DNA of 64,000 nucleotides from Galeopsis tetrahit (lineage: Eukaryota; Streptophyta; Magnoliopsida; Lamiales; Lamiaceae): positions 74,406,670-74,470,669 of the forward strand of contig OY776128.1 in the NCBI GenBank assembly GCA_963675135.1, read 5' to 3'. This document shows positions 33,092 to 44,915 of this stretch, piece after piece. Position 1 is the first letter of the stretch, and each line of letters opens with the position of its first letter. The notes beneath the pieces are model-generated. The model was given only the letters and a program-made list of their open reading frames with translations. It was not told the origin of the DNA and did not search any database. A program made the translations under genes and the position numbers.

Positions 33092-33999
33092 CACTACAAA
33101 AAAAGAGGTTTTTAGCATCGAATTTTTTTTGATACTAAAAATGAAATATTTGATACCAAAGGGTATTGGTATCAAATTTATTTTCGATGCAACTTCCGAT
33201 ACCTATACTCCCGATCCTAAAGACTGAGTATCAGAAATGCATAGTATCAATAAATATTTCCTGATACTAAAGGATTGAACTCTTTAGTATCAGAATTGTA
33301 TTTAGTATCGGATTATTGTATCAATTTGTTTTGATACAACAATGCAGTTATAGTATCGTAAACTTTTATCGATACTAAACATATAGTATCAATAAATATT
33401 TTTTGATACAAAATGATTGAACCCTTTAGTATCAAAATAATATTTAGTATCGGATAATGGTATCAATTTTTTTTGATACTACATTGTATTTTTAGTATCA
33501 ATTATTTTTTACGACACTAAATATATAGTATCAATAAATATTTTTTGATACTAAAGAATATAACCTTTAGTGTCAGAAAAATATTTAGTATCGAATAATG
33601 GTATCAATTTTTTTTGATACTACATTGTATTTTTAATATCAATTAATTTTAACGATACTAAATATATAGTATTAATAAATATTTTCTGATACTAAAAGAT
33701 TGAATTCTTATTTTCTGATACTAAAAGATTGAATTCTTTAGTATCAAAACAAGCATTTAACATCGGATAATTATATTAATTTTTTGATACAATATTATAT
33801 TTATTGTATTTAAAACAGTACCGACCGATTCTAAAATTAATGATATTATAAAAAAGTTTTAATATTAATTTTCGAATAGCAAAAATCACACTAGCTTTAT
33901 GACACGCATAAAATGCTAATATTCAATATGATTCAAATCTAGCTTTATTTGCCCTCCATATTACTAATTCAAATATCAAAATAACATTTATCAACAATG

Positions 34000-36500
34000 A
34001 ACCACAAGTATATTAGTTTCATATACAAATACTAGTATATAAGCTCCATTACAAAATATCTTACGTGAAGTGCTTTTCAAGAACTAGTATATTAGGTTGG
34101 TTTGTGGAGCATTTACGAACATGCGAATTGTGGAAAGCCTTGTCATTGCCATAATCTCCTGCAATTGAGCCACTTTCAGATCTATCATATATTTTCCACA
34201 AATGATCAAACATTAAAGCACAAATTCATATAAATGAAATTCAAACAACCTAATTATATCAGCTTAAAGTAAAGTAATGTAAAAAACTTCACAAGTATCA
34301 ACTCATAGCCAATGATAAACAGTTGAATTGCAATACAAAGAATATCATATGTATTATATATCTTGCTTGAAAGTATAACAAGAAAGTAATTTCATTCTAC
34401 AAAGAATGAAGAACAACCATCGAAACAATTTACTCTTTGAACAAAGGAACTTCAAAGAGATTAATAAAGAATAAAAGCAACAACAGTATATATAATTTCC
34501 TCGTCGCATTCGTTTAAGTTCAGTATAAGGTAACGACATTTCTTCCAATATCCTCCACTTACTTAAGAAGTTAAGACTATCATGTAGGCTGCAATTCTTT
34601 TGATTAGAGATTCTTGAAACTTTATTTTATATCAGCTGAATTAGATTGCAGGCATGTAGTTCACAAGAATTCAGCATAATATATTATTTGTTATATACAC
34701 TTCAAGAAAAACAAGGAAGGTAATACATATAGATTAAATATTATTGTTGAGATTATAGTTTTTTTCTAAATCAGGTCACTAACTCTCCCAGTTTGTGGCT
34801 ATATATATAGATTACAAATTTTACAGAAAAAGAGCTTCTTAATTAGAAAACATGAAGCTGGTGTTTCCTAGGCCTTCATCATTTCTAAAGTGTAAAAGCA
34901 TTCAGCAACCAAAGATATATTTAAGCAATTTAAAAATAAAAAAAGAAGAAAGGATGAAATGATAAATTTTGTAGGTATATGTATTAACAAAATAACTTAC
35001 AGGAACTGATGCAGGCTTACAAATAGTTAAGGCATCCAGATCAGTGTGAAGAATCTGAACATCCATAGCCTAACAGGTGGTTCATGCCTACAAAAGCCTT
35101 AGTATGTCAATTACTCTAATTTCAATTAATCATCAACAATTAAGAAAAGGAAGGACATATTGTCACAGTAAAAGTTAATAGATTTTACACATTAATAAAC
35201 TTCAAATACAACTGTAAATGGAATACAAAGACAGATAATACTATGTATATTTGAAGAGGGGTTTAAAAGTTATACTTGTGAAGAGAGTGGCTAATTTTTT
35301 GCAGGCCTGTAATTCACAAGAACAATTAGATTAGTCAGATTACCAATTGAGGGGCTCACGGACCAGAACAGAAATTAAAACAGAAAACCAGAAAATTATA
35401 AACTAACAAGAAATTAAAACAAAAACTAGAAAAAAAAAAAAAAAAGAAACTATGCAGCTAGACATCTTCGAATAGTGACTACATAATACTAATTCTGGAA
35501 ACAAATTTAATGTATGCTCAAATAAAGAACATCTAAATCTCCAAGATTACAATTTTAAGAGCTAGATAAAACTATAAGTATTTTATCAGATACTTAAGCT
35601 CTCACAAACACCTTGATCAATTGCTTGACACAAACTCAACTAATTGCTATCCTAAAAAAGAAACAGGTTCTATAGTTTCCTATATGGACTGATAGTTCTA
35701 TGGATTAGATTTAACTTGATTGGTTCACAAGTTTCTCCCAACATCACTTAGAGGTTAATCGAAACCACAAAACATGATATTACCAACAGTGGAAAAGCAA
35801 TTCTAGAAACTCTAGTTATGTATAACTACAAATATTGAAAGTTACCAATACCAACCAGATAGTTCGTAAATAGTTAGATGAAAAGAATAAATGTTTTCCA
35901 TTGCAAAATTTGATACTAATCCTGCATTAACATCCATTTCTTGCTAGGTGTAATTTTACATTAACCAATATATGATTTAAAGAATCCTTATTAACATAAT
36001 TTTGGAAGTGTAATTTTTCATTTACGAAGATCATTGAGTAAGATTCATGAGCAAATTTTCACAATGCAAATCACATAATTTACACGAATCTTTGTAAATT
36101 TGCATAAAAGTATTTGTACAAATTAGGATAATTTACAGCACAGACAGAACATGTGAAAATGGAAAATAAAACCAATTCAGTACACTTCATCATCAATCAA
36201 GTGTAACCAATTACAAATGTAACTCCATGAAAAAGGAAGATCTTCAAACAGTACTTCACAACAAATCATTTTGCTAACAATCAAAAGTGACCTACAGAAA
36301 CCTTGGAAAAATTATTCCTAAGTGCGAATTAGCTCGATCCTACATCTAGTTATAGTGAGGCAGTAATATAAATGTGTAGAAAGATTGATCGAATTAACCA
36401 ACACTAAGAATTTCCATAAGATAAATATGGCAAATAAGTAATTTTGGGGATGCAGAAGTCAGGGAGAATTGAGGAGAAGAGGATAGATGAGCACAACTAA
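34000..36500. other. CACTA interior with possible captured exons and introns
   Basis: No long frame. Two minus-strand stretches look exon-like: 34100-34200, open in two frames, and about 35010-35072, where AMDVQILHTDLDALTICKP can be read between a possible AG and GTAAG. I do not recognise either. The rest reads like intron or untranslated DNA. Confidence 0.3.
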
Positions 36501-36529
36501 CATTTAATGAAGCAGTAACACTCCAATCC

Positions 36530-36601
36530 AAAGCCTTGAACTATTGAGATTCTGTTTCTTTTCACCAACTCTATCTTCAGCATCTCAATGTTCTCTTCAT
36601 T
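36530..36601 (-). pseudogene. Exon-like fragment, unrecognised
   Basis: After a pyrimidine-rich tract ending TTTCAG, the minus strand reads NEENIEMLKIELVKRNRIS with no stop. It looks like a captured exon, charged and helical, but I cannot assign it to COG8 or another family. Confidence 0.3.
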
Positions 36602-37456
36602 CTGAAACCAAAAGTAAGAAAGAAAAATCAGCTCTGATTGTGTTTTCGGGTCATAAACCTCTGCTCTTGCGGTGCTTATGAAGATATAAACATTTGAACT
36701 CGAAATTAACAGCGCATAAACTCAATCCGCGATCAATATTCCTCAAATATACGTTATTCTGAATATATATAACAGGTTTAAAATCAAATTCATTAACCAA
36801 ACAGTTCACAATTCATAATTGTCCATTGCCAGACAGTACCGAACATTTACCAAAAAAAAAAGTCATATCCATCCAACTCTTGCTGCATTGGTTCTATTGT
36901 ATCCAACAGGAAAACAAAAGAAACTAAGATTCACTCGGAAGTACTTCTAGCCATATAAAACTGACTCTGTCATCAACGTGTAGCTTCCAAAGGTGCTTAT
37001 GAAGGTAATTTTAGGTTCAATTGTCCTAGCATTCGCATTCCAGACTTACACCAAGACATAATCTCTCTTAACTTACTGAATCCAGATTTTCACATGCATA
37101 TGCAACTCTCTCTACAGGATTAAAAAAAAAAAGGCAAAAAGGATCCCCACCATGAAATACTCCCAAACAAAATATGAACAGTCTATTAGTTTTGCACATT
37201 CAAATCCTCGTTGAATGACAGAGCTGAAATAATTCTCAATCTCGAACTCACAGGGAACTCCGATTTTAATTTAATTAGTCACAGATACAATTGAACCTCA
37301 AATTCTAGAATTACCTTGAACCTTTAATTAGTCACACTACAGCAGCTGAAAACTAGCAATACAATGTCGATATAACGGCAATGCAAGCTCGATAATACAA
37401 CAGATCAAATCAAAGTACTAAAGAAAAAAGAGGGGTAATAATCAGAGCAAAATTAC

Positions 37457-37605
37457 CAGAGACTCGAGATGCTTGTCAATTGAAGAAACCTCCTGTCGGA
37501 TCTCAAGGCATCCGCCGCCGCAATGAATGCACAGTAATTCCCCACCGCCACCTCCTGCATCTGCCGTCGTATTCTCTCCGCATCTACTCTCAGCAACTCC
37601 GGTTC
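37457..37605 (-). pseudogene. COG8: Captured COG8-like exon 2, frameshifted
   Basis: Reading from an AG acceptor, the product is [16 protein letters not shown] followed by [18 protein letters not shown]. Then a small deletion shifts the frame, and [13 protein letters not shown] continues in another frame up to a GTAA donor at 37453-37456. This order matches the conserved N-terminal region of plant COG8, a subunit of the conserved oligomeric Golgi tethering complex. The frameshift means no functional protein is made from it. Confidence 0.75.
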
Positions 37606-37686
37606 CTTAGAGATGAAAGTAACACGACAGTTGCCTCAAATTCAAACTCGTGTAAACAATCAATCAATACAGGACTGTAAGAATAC

Positions 37687-37827
37687 CTTGTGGAGGCGAT
37701 CGAGGGTAAACGAGAGGAGTTCAGACACGTATGGCTGCTGTGCGGCGGAGGCAAGAGGAAGAAGATTCGCCATCTCCGTTGATTCGTCGGCGTTGGTCGG
37801 AGCCTCCGGCGACGCCATTGCCGTCAT
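37687..37827 (-). pseudogene. COG8: Captured COG8-like exon 1
   Basis: From ATG at 37827 a 47-codon exon reads [16 protein letters not shown], then [10 protein letters not shown] and [17 protein letters not shown], ending at a GT donor (37685-37686). [15 protein letters not shown] is the hallmark of the plant COG8 N-terminus. The intron to exon 2 is only about 80 bases and intact at both splice sites. The exon and its 5' flank (to about 37900) were captured by the CACTA on the strand opposite to my element coordinates. Confidence 0.75.
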
Positions 37828-38089
37828 TTTGAAGCTCAGAATCTGATCTGTCTCAGTTGGAGATCTGAGATGTGGTTTTTATCTGATGTTAATTTTAATG
37901 AGATTTCTTGTTTGTGTTTCTTTTGATTTCCCCGGGCCTGTATGATATTTTCAAGAGTACAGGGGGAGTTTTGATATTTTAACCGAAAACAATTTTGTCC
38001 CCTGAGGCTGGTGATATTGTATTTCTGCACCTGGTTTCTATTATTGACTTTGTATTAGTGAAAGACACCATAAAACCTTTTTTTAAGGT

Positions 38090-39450
38090 CCCAGTGCAAT
38101 TGGTATCAGAAGTTTTTTTTTTTTTGACATATTGGTATCGGAAGTTTAATACACATACCAACCATCTTTACTATTTAAATTTTTTAATAAAAATGGTATT
38201 AATAATAATAATATTTAAATTGTCCGAAAAAAAAATGATTAATGTTATAAAATTAAAGGTATTGAAAATTGAATGTTATCAATAGTATCCGGAAAAAAAA
38301 TATTGATGCAAAAGAAAATTAGTATCAATAAAAAAAATTAATAATGCTAAATATAAAATTAATAGTATCAGAAATTAAATTTTTGATATTAATAATAAGT
38401 AGTATCCAAAAAAATTATTGATGCAAAAGATTAGTTGGTATCAATAAGAAAATTAATAATGCTAAATATAAAATTAATAGTATCAGAAATTAAATTTTTT
38501 TTATATTAATAATAAGTAGTATCAAAAAAATTATTGATGCAAAAGATTAGTTGGTATCAATAAGAAAATTACTAATACTAAAAATAAAATTAATAGTATC
38601 GAAAATTTATTTTTCGATACCAATGGTTTGTAGTGTCAAAAAAAATTAACTGATACAAAGTGGTATCAATAAGAAAATTATTAATCCTAAAAATAAAATT
38701 AATAGTATCGAAAATTTAATTTTCGATACTAATAATAAGTAGTATCAAAAAAAAAAATTGATGCAAAAGAATGGTTGGTATCCATAGAAAAATTACTAAT
38801 ACTAAAAATAAAATTAATAATATCAGAAATTTAATTTTCGATACTAATAATAAGTAGTATTAAAAAAAAATTGATACAAAAGAATATTTGATAATATTAC
38901 TAATACTAAAAATAAAATTAATAGTATCACAACTTTAATTTCCGATACCAATGATAAGTAGTATCAACAAATTTATTTGATACAAAAAATAAGTGGTGTC
39001 CATAAAAAAAATACTAATACTAAAATAAAAATAATAGTATCGGAAATAAAGTTTCCGATACTAATGATTAGTAGTATCAAAAATATTATTTGATACAAAA
39101 AATATGTAGTATCAATAAATAAATTATTAATACAAAAATAGTAGTAGTATCGATAAAGTGATGGATGTTATAAAGATAATGGTATCGGATTTCAAATTTT
39201 CGATACAAATGATAAGTAGTATCAAAAAAATATTTGATCCTAAAACTAAATAGTATCAATAAATAAATTTCTGATGCAAAAACAATATTAGTATCACTAA
39301 ATAACGGATACTATAAATTTAATAGTATCAAAAAAAAAAATTTGATACCAAAAATGAAGGTAGTATCATAAGATTTTTAGTTGATACCAAAAGGGTTAGA
39401 TTTAGTATCAGAAAATGCAACAGATACAAATTTTCTGATACTAAAAATCT
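38090..39450. repeat. Right subterminal repeat array of the large CACTA
   Basis: Dozens of GTATCA/TGATAC pairs, with near-tandem units of 100-120 bp between 38290 and 38900 (for example AAAATTAATAGTATC with TTTCGATACTAATAATAAGTAG). Confidence 0.85.
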
Positions 39451-39529
39451 CTTTTTTTGTAGTGATTTGTCGCAAAATGTCAATGTTTTTATTAAAATAT
39501 TTTTTGGTACTATTTAGGTGTGGTGGCTG

Positions 39530-40170
39530 GCTACGACTAATGCAATTAGGGTTAGGGTTTGAGTTTAAATTCAAATTTTAATGGAGAGTGTATCTAATCA
39601 GTAGACATGCGCAACGGTTAGAAACCGCCGGTTACGGTTAGAAACCGCCGGTTACGGTTTTTGAAAATCGGTAACCGTAACCGAACCGCCGGTTTGCCGG
39701 TTACGGTTACGGTTAAAAACCGCCGGTTTGCCGGTTTGCTTTTTTTTTTTTTTTTTAATTTTTTAAATATTATCTCCGTTTTCGCTCGTTTTCACTCCGT
39801 TTTTGTTCATTTTTTATTCATTTTAACTCATTTTTTAGAAAATACATTACTAGAATTGAATAAAAATTATATAAATTAATTTTATACATTAAAAATAGAA
39901 GAATTGTGTATTAAAAAAATTTTTTTTTTTTTTAAACCGGCAAACCGGCGGTTTGCGGTTTGTCAAAATGTCAAACCGTAACCGAACCGCCATTTTACGG
40001 TTACGGTTCGGTTTTTAAACCGTAACCGGCGGTTTTGCCGGTTGGCCGGTTTCCCGGTTACGGTTTGAACATGTCTACTAATCAGGTATATTTCAATAAA
40101 AGGGTAAATTTGGTATTTTATATTTATATTTAATTAATAAAATGAGGGGGAGTGCATCTAACATTATTGG
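39530..40170. mobile_element. Probable MULE arm remnant
   Basis: AATTAGGGTTAGGGTTTGAGTT, then GGTATATTTCAATAAAAGGGTAAATTTGG and ATTTAATTAATAAAATGAGGGGGAGTG mirror the right arm of the MULE-like element at 59940-60104 in the same order. Only this arm is clear. It was later hit by the hAT MITE at 39602. Confidence 0.4.
39602..40077. mobile_element. hAT MITE of 476 bp
   Basis: Ends TAGACATG and CATGTCTA are inverted, and a perfect 8 bp duplication CTAATCAG flanks it (39594-39601 and 40078-40085). The subterminal zones are stacked AACCGCCGGTTACGGTT motifs, direct on the left and mirrored on the right. No coding capacity. Confidence 0.88.
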
Positions 40171-40326
40171 AGGTGAAATAACCCACGCATTGTTATTCTC
40201 CTTCGGCCCGCTAGTGAGCCTATTTCCAATTCTTAAATATGGGCCGGTAATTTATAGCCCATCTTATAATTTTGGTAGGTTCTTTTTCTTTATTTTTTAT
40301 TTATTGCATTTTCAATTTATTAATAA

Positions 40327-40486
40327 AATAAAATCTAACCTAGATTCAGCAACCCTTGGATGGGGAAATTATGATAAATAGAAATTGTGTGGGTTTGTTT
40401 TGGAATTTTGGATAGAATGAAACGTAATTTATGTCAAATCAAATTGTGTAAGAGTAGTTGAATGAGATGTATAAGTATTTTTAGGA
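40327..40486. repeat. 160 bp direct repeat upstream of SURF6, copy 1
   Basis: AAAATCTAACCTAGATTCAGC to TATAAGTATTTTTAGGAG. Copy 2 is at 41285-41443. They differ at a handful of positions and enclose about 800 bp of other DNA. Confidence 0.9.
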
Positions 40487-41284
40487 GGAGTTTATTAACA
40501 AACTAAGACAATCCACAAGTCATTTAAACAAAGTAAGACAAAAATTTTGAGTAAAACAATTAAGACCAAAATACAATACAAAATTCCATTTATGCCCTGC
40601 AGTTATAAATAATCGAAATTAATTAAAATTTCAGAGTCTTTCAGCATTAATTCCTTTCTCCCCCAAATTTCGGTTACACCTTTCAGCATTAATTTGAATT
40701 CAATTCAAATTGAAGATTGTATTGTTACTTGCGGTCGATTAGTTTCCAAAAACTTGATGCATTTCCACAGTGTACGATTCACACAATGGAGGTGTAAATC
40801 ACCGTCCAGCCAACATCTCTCCAAGCTCTGATCCGTCCCCTCATTCTCGACGACAGTGGAGGTATAAATCGCTGCACCAGGCCGGTCACCCATTGATTTT
40901 CACACAGTGGATGTGTAAAAATCTCCACCCACCCCTCTCAGCTCTCTCTATTCCGTCTCTTCCGCGACCATAGAAACAGATACGTCGCTCTCCAATATTA
41001 TATGACTCTTCAATTACGGCTATGGGATTCAGATTCGTTTTTTCGAATGATTTTTTGATTTTTTTTTTTTTTTTTTTTTTTGATCTAGTTATTTGTATAT
41101 TACTTGTAGGAATTTGGAGATCTAGGTGCTAGTTCATACAAGTATCCATTTTATTTGGTTCTATGGTTTATAAGATTTTTGCACTATTCAAATGGATTGA
41201 AAAGTGAAGCAAAAATATTCTTCAATTTATCTTTAAAATCCTGTGTTTTCTAAGGCAGTGTTATTCAACCTATGCAATTGAGGA
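40487..41284. other. Insert between the direct repeats
   Basis: Contains two related segments at 40785-40830 and 40855-40920 (ACAATGGAGGTGTAAATC and ACAGTGGAGGTATAAATC) and a T24-run at 41055-41080. No gene supported. It may be an insertion that duplicated its target, or a segmental duplication. Confidence 0.5.
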
Positions 41285-41443
41285 AAATCTAACCTAGATT
41301 CAGCAAACCCTTGGATGGGGAAATTATGATAAATAGAAATTGTGTGGGTTTGTTTTGGGATTTTGGATAGGATGAGACGTAATTTATGTCAAATCAAATT
41401 GTGTAAGAGTAGTTGAATGAGATGTATAAGTATTTTTAGGAGT
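41285..41443. repeat. 160 bp direct repeat upstream of SURF6, copy 2
   Basis: Ends about 140 bases before the SURF6 start codon, so this copy contains the proximal promoter or leader region of that gene. Confidence 0.9.
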
Positions 41444-41583
41444 GAATGTAGTTGAATGTAAAAATTCGAATGTGAAATCTCGAAGTAGAATAGAACGTGG
41501 GATACGAAAGGACAAAAATGCTGAAAATCAACTCTTCAAATTAAAAAAAAAAAAAAACCTAAATTCCTGTACCAATTACACTC

Positions 41584-42552
41584 ATGAAGAAGAAGAAACA
41601 AACGCAAATCGCTTTCCCTCCCCACATTGACGAAGAACTCGAATCTGTAATTCATTCGCACGGTGAGTATTTCGATAAATTGATAGAGTTGATTCCGGCG
41701 AAATTCTACCTCCCTAGCGACGATGCAGATTCAAAACCATGGTATAAAGGTCTATCCAAGGCGGCGAAGGCGTCGCTGAAACAAAAATCGAGAGACAATC
41801 TGAAGGTTGCGCGGCGAAACCGGTTCGACCCCGACGGCGAAACCGGCTCGACCGTCCAACTTCTCCACAATCGACAAAATAGCAAATCGGTCGCCGGAAT
41901 TTCGGAAGACGGTGAATATCAGGCGAAGCCGATTGATGTGGAGGAGGATAATGAGAAGTCGGTTACTTACGAAGAGCTGAGAGAAAGGCTGCGTAGAAAG
42001 ATTGAGTTACTGCGGGGAAACCGCGGTGAGAGTAGCAGAAATTATGAGAAGAAGGTGAAGTATGAGGGGAATAAGAGGAAGAAGGGCGATGAGAGTGATG
42101 AAGATGAAGATGCGGAGGAAATTATTGAATATGGGAAAGTGAGATTGGGAGATGAAGATGGGAAGATTAAGAAGAGGAAATTGTCGAAATCGAAGGAGCT
42201 TGAGAAAGTGAAGAAAAAAGAGGAGGTGAAGAAGGAGAATCCGTTTGTTGCAGAGCGTGAGTCGTGGAAGGCTGCAACGAGCAGGGCAATGGGTATAAAG
42301 GTGCATGATGATGCGAGGTTGATAAAGGATAGTATTAAGAGGGAGAAGAGGAAGAAGGAGAAGAATGCAGAGAAGTGGAAAGAGAGGTCAGAAACTCAGG
42401 AGAAGATGAAAGGGGAGAGACAGAAGAAGAGGAGAGACAATATTGTTGGGAGGATTAATGAGAAAAAGCAGAGGAGGATTGCTAAGCGTGAGAAGAAGCT
42501 CATGAGGCCTGGCTTCGAGGGTCGAAAAGAGGGATACATTACAAAGGAGTGA
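41584..42552 (+). CDS. SURF6: SURF6/Rrp14-like nucleolar ribosome-biogenesis protein
   Basis: A 322-residue intronless protein. Residues about 10-45 (DEELESVIHSHGEYFDKLIELIPAKFYLP) match the Rrp14 N-terminal region. The middle is acidic and lysine-rich (GNKRKKGDESDEDEDAEE). Residues about 220-322 form the SURF6 domain: ERESWKAATSRAMGIKVHDD, then KREKRKKEKNAEKWKER and, near the end, KKLMRPGFEGRKEGYI. SURF6 family proteins act in the nucleolus in pre-rRNA processing and assembly of both ribosomal subunits and bind nucleic acid. The length fits plant homologues, which are often shorter than animal ones. The ATG at 41584 starts MKKKKQTQ and is preceded by an A-rich leader. It is the clearest intact host gene here. 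The lysine and glutamate content is a family trait. Confidence 0.92.
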   Translation: MKKKKQTQIAFPPHIDEELESVIHSHGEYFDKLIELIPAKFYLPSDDADSKPWYKGLSKAAKASLKQKSRDNLKVARRNRFDPDGETGSTVQLLHNRQNSKSVAGISEDGEYQAKPIDVEEDNEKSVTYEELRERLRRKIELLRGNRGESSRNYEKKVKYEGNKRKKGDESDEDEDAEEIIEYGKVRLGDEDGKIKKRKLSKSKELEKVKKKEEVKKENPFVAERESWKAATSRAMGIKVHDDARLIKDSIKREKRKKEKNAEKWKERSETQEKMKGERQKKRRDNIVGRINEKKQRRIAKREKKLMRPGFEGRKEGYITKE

Positions 42553-42554
42553 AA

Positions 42555-43170
42555 GCCGCTTAAGGTGTTCTTGAACTTCTCTTTTATCTTGTATTGCCTT
42601 ATTCGTCATTTTGATTATTCGTTCTTGCTTAGTTGTTTGAGGAACTCCGGTAGAATAGAGCAGGCATTTAGTGTTTTTTTGTGTTCCATTATGCTTATTA
42701 AATTATGGGAATTATGAGTCCTGTCATTGTGAGCTTTTTCATACCAAGTGTTTATTCATGCTGTGGTTATGCTTGATATAAAAATTGATCATAATGAGTA
42801 TAGGTTAAATGTTTTCCCTGGCCTCTTATGTCAACATGGCGTAGTATGGTTGCTATGTTGACATAAAAATGAATGTTTATTAGCAAATAGGACTGTTCCC
42901 TATTTCTTAGTAGTTCTGGAATATTGTAGTCTGTGAAGCCTTTGCGATGTTCATTTTGGGATTCAGGTGTGCTCCAGTCTGGATTTTGAAATCGTATGGA
43001 TTTGAAAATCCTGGTTAATAGTAAAAATATGTGTTTGCTTTAGGATTTTGATAGTGTGAGTTATATTCTATTTCAAATCAATGTTAATAATGATTGGTGT
43101 AGTATTATTAAATCATATTGAATTATGTATGTAATGATTGTATGATCATGTAAGGCTTAAGGTGTTCTTG
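42555..43170 (+). repeat. SURF6 3' flank, duplication unit 1
   Basis: GCTTAAGGTGTTCTTGAACTTCTCTTTTATCTTGTATTGCC (42557 on), then TTCCATTATGCTTATTAAATTATGGG (42687) and GGAATATTGTAGTCTGTGAAGCC (42918). The same order recurs from 43155 and around 51600-52480, but the SURF6 coding region itself is not repeated. Confidence 0.8.
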
Positions 43171-43185
43171 AATCTCTCTTTTATT

Positions 43186-43778
43186 TTTTATTTTTTTTGA
43201 TCAAGCAAAAGCAATATATATTGATAATCAAAACAGAGATATATGTTGTTACATAGGAGTAGTACCCACTCACACGATAAGATAAAACATGGAAAAATGT
43301 AGAAAAAGTAAAAGAGTTTAAATGATTCATCATGATAATAGATATACTCCTGGGCTTGCTAATTAGGAGATTTAATCCCCCAGGCATCTCCCAGCATCCT
43401 TCAACCAATCTGAAAGCATAACATTCCTCAGTGTTGGGTCGAAGCAAGTGAACCAGCTCCATGTCCTCCCCTTGATTTCTTCCATAACTTTCGTCCCGTC
43501 CCATTCAATGTTTTCGAACAGTTCCGCCATTTCCACGTTACCCACACAAAACAGATCCATACACCAACAGCCACTTTGCATCCCCTCTTCTTCCTGAAAA
43601 TTCTGGAGTGTGCTAGAAAGTGTGATCTTACTTGATTATGAATTGGCATGACAACATTCATCCAGTCGTAGCATCTGTACCAGATTGCGTTTGTCTCTCT
43701 ACAGCCTAAGAAAATATGGGCTGCCGTTTCTGGTTCCTCTTTGCACAGAGGGCATTTGGTCTCGTCAGCTGATTGATA
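43186..43778 (-). mobile_element. LINE (L1-type) 3' end fragment 1
   Basis: On the minus strand the fragment ends in an A-rich tail (plus-strand T run at 43187-43200) preceded by TATATTGCTTTTGCTTGATC. It encodes the zinc-binding zf-RVT motif found after plant LINE reverse transcriptases: CPLCKEEPETAAHIFLGC, RETNAIWYRCYDW (43650-43770). Downstream frames are shifted. It sits inside a duplicated SURF6 3' flank, splitting CTCTTTTAT from TTGCCTTATTTGTCATTTTG. Confidence 0.75.
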
Positions 43779-43802
43779 TATTGCCTTATTTGTCATTTTG
43801 AT

Positions 43803-44145
43803 CAGAAACAAACAGCGATACGCACCTGGGAGCAGCTGGACGGCAACGTGGCGGCGCACCTGGCGACGGCGGTCAGCGGCGGTCGACGGCTGGAGGACGG
43901 CGGTCAAGGGTGGTGTGAAGAGAGAAGAGAGGCAGCGTGGGTTTCTTCTGAGTTCTAGGGTTTTTTTCTTTTCAAGAAAAACCCTTAAAGCCCAACAAAA
44001 CATAGAAGTGCTACTAAAAAACCCTTAAAACATAACGAAAAACACTTTTTTTTTTTAATATATATTTATGCGCCTGCCTAGGGCTAGGCGAGGCGCGGTC
44101 CGTTGAGCCTCCGGTGCCCGAGGCGCGCCTTTAATAACTATGATG
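43803..44145. other. GC-rich insert in duplication unit 2
   Basis: Unit 3 at 52200 lacks this stretch. It contains GC-rich text (43830-43920) and GCCTAGGGCTAGGCGAGGCGCGG (about 44076). Open frames exist on both strands but have no recognisable domain. Confidence 0.4.
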
Positions 44146-44570
44146 CTTACTAAATTATGGGAATCCTTACTACATCTTAAAGTTTTGCCTGGTCTTTCAG
44201 GAATCCTGCCATTGTGAGCTTCCATACCAAGTATTTATTCATGCTACGTTATGCTTATATTAAAATTGATCATGATTAGTGTAGGTTAAAAAAGTTTTCC
44301 TTGGCTGTTCTTACATTTGGATTTGGTGTATTATGGTTGCTGTGTTGACATGAGTGTTTATATATTGCAGTCATGAAGCCTTTAGGCTATGTTTGTTTGG
44401 GGATTTTGGTGCTGGAAGTCTGGATTTTGAACTGATTAATAGTAAAAATATGTGTGTTTTAGGATCTTAATAGGGTGAACTTTATTTTATGCCAAATGTT
44501 ATTGGTGTTGTATTATTAAATTGAATTATGTGTGTAATGATTGTATAATTATGCCATGATTTATTATGTT
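44146..44570 (+). repeat. SURF6 3' flank, duplication unit 2
   Basis: GATGCTTACTAAATTATGGGAATCC and TTTATTCATGCTACGTTATGC match unit 3 (52247-52370) more closely than unit 1. It continues the copy that starts at 43155. Confidence 0.75.
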
Positions 44571-44679
44571 TGAAAATAAGATCATAAATATCAAATTAGA
44601 ACATGATGTTGATTGCAAAATCCTAAATCCATGCGGGTGAGTCGCATAGCGTACGAGAAAATATCTGCTCCTGATGCCT

Positions 44680-44915
44680 GCAATTGTTTCTAGTCACTCT
44701 CTCCACTTTTTTTCTTTTTGATCTGAAACTTCCCAGCTCCTATATTCTTCTACTAAACTTAGTTTATTTTTAGTGGTTAAAAAATGTTGCATTCATTGTT
44801 TCTAGTCACTCTCTCCACTCTTTTTATTTTTGATCTGAAACTTCCTAGCTCCTATATTCTTCTACTAAACTTAGTTTATTTTGAGAGGTTAAAAAATGTT
44901 GCATTCATTGATTCT
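44680..44915. repeat. Tandem duplication of ~112 bp
   Basis: TGTTTCTAGTCACTCTCTCCAC occurs at 44685 and 44797, each followed by TTTGATCTGAAACTTCC and CTACTAAACTTAGTTTATTTT. Confidence 0.9.

Larger units (their letters stand above)
33092..39464. mobile_element. 6.4 kb CACTA element with captured gene fragments
   Basis: Starts CACTACAAAAAAAGAG (33092) and ends CTCTTTTTTTGTAGTG (39464), with the 3 bp duplication ATT on both sides (33089-33091 and 39465-39467). Both subterminal regions (33110-33790 and 38090-39450) are dense in TAGTATCA/TGATACTA motifs. The middle (34.0-38.0 kb) is ordinary-looking gene-like DNA with captured exons, including two of a COG8-like gene on the minus strand. No transposase motifs seen, so it depends on a helper. 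Confidence 0.9.
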
